Shown one piece after another: positions 60,331 to 64,000 of a stretch of 64,000 nucleotides of DNA. The position numbers and the translations under genes were made by a program. The stretch covers positions 49,086 through 113,085 of the forward strand of contig CAJUST010000006.1 of NCBI GenBank assembly GCA_910589105.1, given 5' to 3'. Numbering within the stretch: position 1 is the stretch's first letter; the number at the start of each line of letters is the position of its first letter. The notes beneath the pieces are model-generated. The model did not search any database and had not been told where the DNA came from. It saw only the letters and a program-made list of their open reading frames with translations. This DNA comes from an uncultured Lachnospiraceae bacterium (GTDB taxonomy: Bacteria > Bacillota > Clostridia > Lachnospirales > Lachnospiraceae).

Positions 60331-62725
60331 ACAGCGGATAGGCTGCGGAGCAATGATTTTAGATGGCGCGACAGGCAGTAATTTACAGGCGGCGGGCATG
60401 AAGATCGGGGTATGCCCCGAACAGTGGATTTTACAGAATCCAGATGTGTTGCTTTCGCTTCAGCGGGAGTATGTAAAAGCGGGGGCAGATATAATATATG
60501 CGCCTACGTTTACCGCAAACCGCGTCAAATTGGCGGAATATGGGTTAGAAGGGCAATTATGGGAAATCAATCAAAAGTTAGTCACACTTTCAAAAGAGGC
60601 GGCAGAGGGACAGGCTCTTGTGGCGGCGGATATTTCCATGACAGGCTTACAGCTCTATCCGATCGGGGATTTGCGGTTTGAAGAACTGGTGGACGTCTAT
60701 AAGGAACAGGTTTTGGCGTTAGAAGCGGCTGGCGTTGATTTATATGTTGTTGAGACGATGATGAGCCTTCAGGAATGCCGCGCGGCGGTGATTGCGATTA
60801 GAGAGTGCAGCGACAGGCCGATTCTGGTGACGCTCACATATGAGGAAAACGGGCGGACATTATATGGCACAGACCCACAGACGGCAGTTCTTGTTTTACA
60901 GAGTTTGGGCGCAGATGCGGTCGGCATGAATTGTTCTATGGGGCCGGATACGATGGCGGGGCAGATAAAAGCGATGTATGAAGTTGCCCATGTGCCGATT
61001 ATCGTCAAGCCGAATGCCGGGCTTCCCAAATTAGTTGCCGGGCAGACCATTTATGATATGCAGCCTCAGGAATTTGCGGAAGAGATGAAAATGCTTGCAG
61101 AAAATGGGGCGAGGATCTTTGGCGGATGCTGTGGGACGACTCCGGCGCATATAAAAGCAATGGCTCAGGCGCTTCTTAAGGCGGATCTTCTTCCGGTGAA
61201 AACGGAACGCAGGCGTTTTCTTACTTCGGAACGAAAACATATAGAATTATTGCTGGACGGGCCGTTTACGATTGTAGGGGAACGCATCAATCCTACAGGA
61301 AAGAAGAAACTTCAGGCAGAGCTTCGGGAAGGAAGCCTAAACATGGTTTGTGAAATGGCGCAGCAGCAGGAAGCGAACGGCGCGGCGGTGTTGGACATTA
61401 ATATGGGCATGAATGGCGTCGATGAAAAAGAACTGATGGAGAACTGTATTTATGAAGTGACGTCTGTGGTTGATTTGCCGCTTTGCATTGATTCAAGCCA
61501 TGTAGACATTATTGAATCCGCCCTTCGGATTTATCCGGGGCGGGCATTGATCAATTCCATCTCGTTTGAACAGGAAAAAATAAACCGGCTGATACCGGTT
61601 GCCGCAAAATATGGGGCGATGTTTATTTTACTGCCGCTCTCCGACGCCGGTCTGCCAGAGAGTATGGAGGAAAAACATCAGATTATTGAAAAAATTGAAT
61701 TGGCGGCGCAAAAAGCGGGCATGGTAAAAGAAGACATTATTGTAGATGGTTTGGTAGCGACAGTGGGCGCGAATCCGAATGCGGCGCTGGAATGTCTGGA
61801 AACGATTGCTTATTGTAAAGCGAAAGGATTTGCGACGATCTGCGGGTTATCCAATATATCTTTTGGCCTGCCGGAGCGAAGCTGTATCAATACGGCGTTT
61901 TTAACGGCGGCAATTACAAAAGGGCTTTCAATGGCAATCGCAAATCCGGCTCAGGAAGCTTTGGTTGACGCGGCGTATGCCGCCGATCTTTTGATGAATA
62001 AATCAGGAGCCGATTTACGTTATATCAAGCGGGCGAACCGCAAGAAAGATGCGGTGGAAGATGAGGATAAATCTGTTGCGCCGCAAAAAGAGGCGCGCGC
62101 ATGGCAAAAAAGTATTTTTGACTGCGTGCTGGAAGGAAATAAGGGTAAGATTTTAAAAGAAGTCGAACTGGCGGTTCAAAATGGAGAGGATCCAGATGGA
62201 TTAATCCAAGACAGCTTGATTCCGGCGATTAACCGCGTTGGAGAATTGTTTGAACGGCAGGAATATTTTCTGCCGCAGTTGATTTCCTCGGCAGGGGCGA
62301 TGCAGAAAGCCATTGCATATTTAGAGCCAATGTTAGGGAAGGGGAAAGGCTTAAAAGAAAAAGCGACGGTGGTTGTTGCGACAGTGGAAGGGGATATCCA
62401 TGACATAGGAAAGAATTTGGTTGCGCTTATGTTAAAAAATTATGGATACCGCGTCATTGATTTAGGGAAAGATGTAAAAGCGAAACAAATAGTGGAAACG
62501 GCGCTTAAGGAAAAAGCTGAAATTATAGGGCTCTCAGCCCTTATGACGACGACTATGATGCGTATGAAAGAAGTGGCGGGGCTTGCAAAAGAAATGGGAT
62601 GCCAAAGCCGGATAATTATAGGAGGAGCCGCCGTGACGGAAAGTTTTGCAGAAGAAATCGGCGCGGACGGTTACTCAAAAGATGCGGCAGAATGTGTACA
62701 GCTTGTTGGACGGCTTTTAAGTTAA
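60311..62725 (+). CDS. cobalamin-dependent methionine synthase, three-module form without reactivation domain
   Basis: About 804 residues. Homocysteine-binding barrel (about 1-290) with zinc ligands in VGMNCSMGPD and FGGCCGTTP; pterin-binding (methyltetrahydrofolate) barrel (about 315-580) with GERINPTGKKKL and DINMGMNG; cobalamin cap and binding domain (about 600-804) with His697 in DIHDIGKN as lower cobalt ligand. The C-terminal AdoMet-reactivation domain of E. coli MetH is absent, as is common in clostridia, where it is encoded elsewhere. Makes methionine from homocysteine and methyl-THF. The frame is open from 60302 (GTG), but ATG 60311 is the better start; it overlaps the thioesterase gene. 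Confidence 0.93.
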   Translation: MDREEFRQRIGCGAMILDGATGSNLQAAGMKIGVCPEQWILQNPDVLLSLQREYVKAGADIIYAPTFTANRVKLAEYGLEGQLWEINQKLVTLSKEAAEGQALVAADISMTGLQLYPIGDLRFEELVDVYKEQVLALEAAGVDLYVVETMMSLQECRAAVIAIRECSDRPILVTLTYEENGRTLYGTDPQTAVLVLQSLGADAVGMNCSMGPDTMAGQIKAMYEVAHVPIIVKPNAGLPKLVAGQTIYDMQPQEFAEEMKMLAENGARIFGGCCGTTPAHIKAMAQALLKADLLPVKTERRRFLTSERKHIELLLDGPFTIVGERINPTGKKKLQAELREGSLNMVCEMAQQQEANGAAVLDINMGMNGVDEKELMENCIYEVTSVVDLPLCIDSSHVDIIESALRIYPGRALINSISFEQEKINRLIPVAAKYGAMFILLPLSDAGLPESMEEKHQIIEKIELAAQKAGMVKEDIIVDGLVATVGANPNAALECLETIAYCKAKGFATICGLSNISFGLPERSCINTAFLTAAITKGLSMAIANPAQEALVDAAYAADLLMNKSGADLRYIKRANRKKDAVEDEDKSVAPQKEARAWQKSIFDCVLEGNKGKILKEVELAVQNGEDPDGLIQDSLIPAINRVGELFERQEYFLPQLISSAGAMQKAIAYLEPMLGKGKGLKEKATVVVATVEGDIHDIGKNLVALMLKNYGYRVIDLGKDVKAKQIVETALKEKAEIIGLSALMTTTMMRMKEVAGLAKEMGCQSRIIIGGAAVTESFAEEIGADGYSKDAAECVQLVGRLLS

Positions 62726-62742
62726 AAACATTTCCGATGGTC

Positions 62743-62771
62743 TTGCATTTTTGGAAAAAAATGTTTAAAAT
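62743..62771 (+). promoter_or_regulatory. promoter of pta
   Basis: TTGCAT (62743-62748), 17-bp spacer, TAAAAT (62766-62771). Confidence 0.65.
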
Positions 62772-62800
62772 TAATAAAAAAAGATAGGAGAATGGTAGCT

Positions 62801-63790
62801 ATGGCGATACTTGGATTTGGTGAATTAATTGGTCTTTTGAAAAAGAACCCGAAAAAAATTGTCTTTACGGAAGGGACGGATTCCCGTATTTTAGAGGCGG
62901 CTTCCCGTCTTTTGGCAAGTAACTTCTTAAGTCCGATATTAGTGGGGGATGAGGACGAGATTTTTGCGGCTTCGGAAGAATGCGGATATAATATCCGCGG
63001 AGCGGAAATTATTGATCCGAAAAAATTTGAACGCATGGACGAGATGGCGGAAATGTTCTGTGAACTGCGGAAAAGCAAAGGCGTGACGATAGAACAGGCG
63101 AAGAAAACGCTGCTTCAGACAAACTATTTTGGAACGATGCTAATCAAAATGGGAATGGCAGACTCTCTGCTTGGCGGCGCGACTTATTCTACAGCAGATA
63201 CGGTGCGGCCGGCGCTTCAGTTAATTAAGACGAAGCCGGGCAACAGCATTGTAAGCTCCGTTTTTATTCTGGTGCGTTCTAGGGCGACTGGAGATAATGA
63301 AGTTTTAGCGATGGCGGACTGCGCGATTAATATCCGCCCGACAGAAGACGAGTTGGTGGAAATTGCAATCGAAGCTTCAAAATGCGCGAAGATTTTTGGC
63401 GTTGACCCGAAAGTCGGATTTTTAAGTTATTCGACATTTGGCTCCGCGGCAGGGGAAGACGTGGATCGGATGCGCAATGCGGCGGAAAAGACGAGGAAGA
63501 AAGCTCCGGATTTGGCGGTGGAAGGCGAGATGCAGTTTGATGCTGCCGTTTCTCCACGGGTAGCGAATACGAAATGTCCAGATTCAGAAATTGCAGGCCA
63601 TATCAATACATTTATTTTTCCGGACATCAGCGCGGGAAATATCGGCTATAAGATTGCGCAGCGTCTTGGCGGATTTGAGGCATATGGGCCAATCCTGCTT
63701 GGCTTAAATGCTCCGGTCAACGATCTCTCCCGTGGCTGTAATGCCGCAGAGGTGTATTCTATGGCGATTATTACGGCGGCTTTGGCGTAA
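62801..63790 (+). CDS. pta: phosphate acetyltransferase
   Basis: About 329 residues, PTA/PTB family, short class I form. KKIVFTEGTDSRILEAASRLL at the N-terminus; GGATYSTADTVRPALQLIKTKPG, FLSYSTFGSAAGEDVDRM and the C-terminal NTFIFPDISAGNIGYKIAQRLGG are standard. Interconverts acetyl-CoA and acetyl phosphate, normally with acetate kinase (not in the window; probably downstream). GGAG (62787-62790) is too close to the ATG at 62792, so the ATG at 62801 is preferred. No clear terminator follows; a TCAGGG/CCCTGA stem (63804-63846) lacks a T tail. Confidence 0.94.
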   Translation: MAILGFGELIGLLKKNPKKIVFTEGTDSRILEAASRLLASNFLSPILVGDEDEIFAASEECGYNIRGAEIIDPKKFERMDEMAEMFCELRKSKGVTIEQAKKTLLQTNYFGTMLIKMGMADSLLGGATYSTADTVRPALQLIKTKPGNSIVSSVFILVRSRATGDNEVLAMADCAINIRPTEDELVEIAIEASKCAKIFGVDPKVGFLSYSTFGSAAGEDVDRMRNAAEKTRKKAPDLAVEGEMQFDAAVSPRVANTKCPDSEIAGHINTFIFPDISAGNIGYKIAQRLGGFEAYGPILLGLNAPVNDLSRGCNAAEVYSMAIITAALA

Positions 63791-63888
63791 GGCGGTAAAT
63801 TTTTCAGGGTGTATGGCAGAGACGGTTTTCCGGCTGTATGCCCTGATAAAAAATGTCAAAAAATGTTTGTAAAAAAATAAAAAAATGC

Positions 63889-63918
63889 TTGACATATATT
63901 GGGAAGTATGTGTATAAT
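63889..63918 (+). promoter_or_regulatory. tRNA promoter with A-rich upstream element
   Basis: TTGACA (63889-63894), 18-bp spacer, TATAAT (63913-63918), preceded by long A runs (63848-63886) like an UP element. It fits strong stable-RNA transcription. Confidence 0.9.
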
Positions 63919-63951
63919 AATAAAGCAGGTCAGATATGGCTTGTACAATAT

Positions 63952-64000
63952 GGGATCTTAGCTCAGCTGGGAGAGCATCTGCCTTACAAGCAGAGGGTCA
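63952..64000 (+). tRNA. tRNA-Val (anticodon UAC), 3' part beyond the window
   Basis: GGGATCT acceptor strand from 63952, TA, D-arm GCTCAGCTGGGAGAGC, anticodon stem CTGCC/GCAG closing a loop with TAC at 63985-63987 (position 34-36 counted from the first base), then the variable region. The T-arm and acceptor 3' strand lie outside. Further tRNA genes may follow under the same promoter. Confidence 0.93.

Noticed and set aside
63804..63846. TCAGGG/CCCTGA stem as terminator of pta
   Set aside because: The arms are short, separated by 31 bp, and no T run follows on the plus strand.

Overview
The window looks like a low-GC Gram-positive chromosome of the Clostridia, most likely a Lachnospiraceae-type gut anaerobe. 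Evidence: strong GGAGG ribosome binding sites, consensus sigma-A promoters, LCP and LTA-synthase family proteins, a sugar ABC importer with a DUF6903-like small protein and no ATPase of its own, and secreted proteins rich in fibronectin type III (FN3) repeats. Species cannot be named from the sequence alone. By eye the first 12 kb is clearly more AT-rich than the rest.

About 0.7 of the window (1-43.5 kb) is a cell-surface polysaccharide region. 1-6.4 kb holds the 3' part of a wecE-type sugar aminotransferase, a GtrB-like glycosyltransferase (GT), a GNAT acetyltransferase (together plausibly making and using dTDP-Fuc4NAc) and two large polytopic GT-C/YfhO-like membrane proteins. 6.4-12.1 kb holds a divergent cluster that matches the Dlt D-alanylation machine part for part: an MBOAT acyltransferase and an SGNH-fold partner on the minus strand, an acyl carrier protein and an AMP-forming ligase on the plus strand. 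The ligase is fused to a nitroreductase-family domain. This is the best candidate in the window for an undescribed system. 12.2-19.1 kb supplies GDP-mannose and hexose phosphates (manC, manA, phosphohexomutase), an LTA-synthase-like phosphotransferase and a nucleotidyltransferase. 19.1-22.0 kb encodes a secreted DUF5722 TIM-barrel, glycosidase-like protein.

22.0-23.5 kb carries a possible structured leader RNA, a small membrane protein, an orphan KdpE-like response regulator and a convergent 49-codon membrane ORF. A perfect sigma-A promoter at 23.73 kb then starts a long operon (23.8-40.7 kb): GtrB/GtrA pair, membrane proteins (one fused to a metallo-beta-lactamase domain), three double-domain GT2 proteins with complementary loss of one catalytic domain, a flippase, a zinc-ribbon miniprotein, the initiating polyprenyl glycosylphosphotransferase, a DUF1972 rhamnosyltransferase-like GT and further GT2s. 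An LCP ligase (attaches glycans to peptidoglycan) and an HtrA protease follow.

43.7-51.1 kb encodes secreted or wall enzymes (papain-like protease, amidase, glucosaminidase) around a decayed carbamate kinase pseudogene. 51.2-55.8 kb is an AraC-regulated carbohydrate ABC importer. 55.8-59.6 kb has an XRE regulator with palindromic operator-like sites shared with a large FN3 surface protein, plus a G10 tract and a possible 24-residue peptide. The window ends with core metabolism: a PaaI-type thioesterase, a three-module cobalamin methyltransferase (MetH-like), phosphate acetyltransferase and the 5' part of tRNA-Val(UAC). No CRISPR array, insertion sequence or rRNA was seen.
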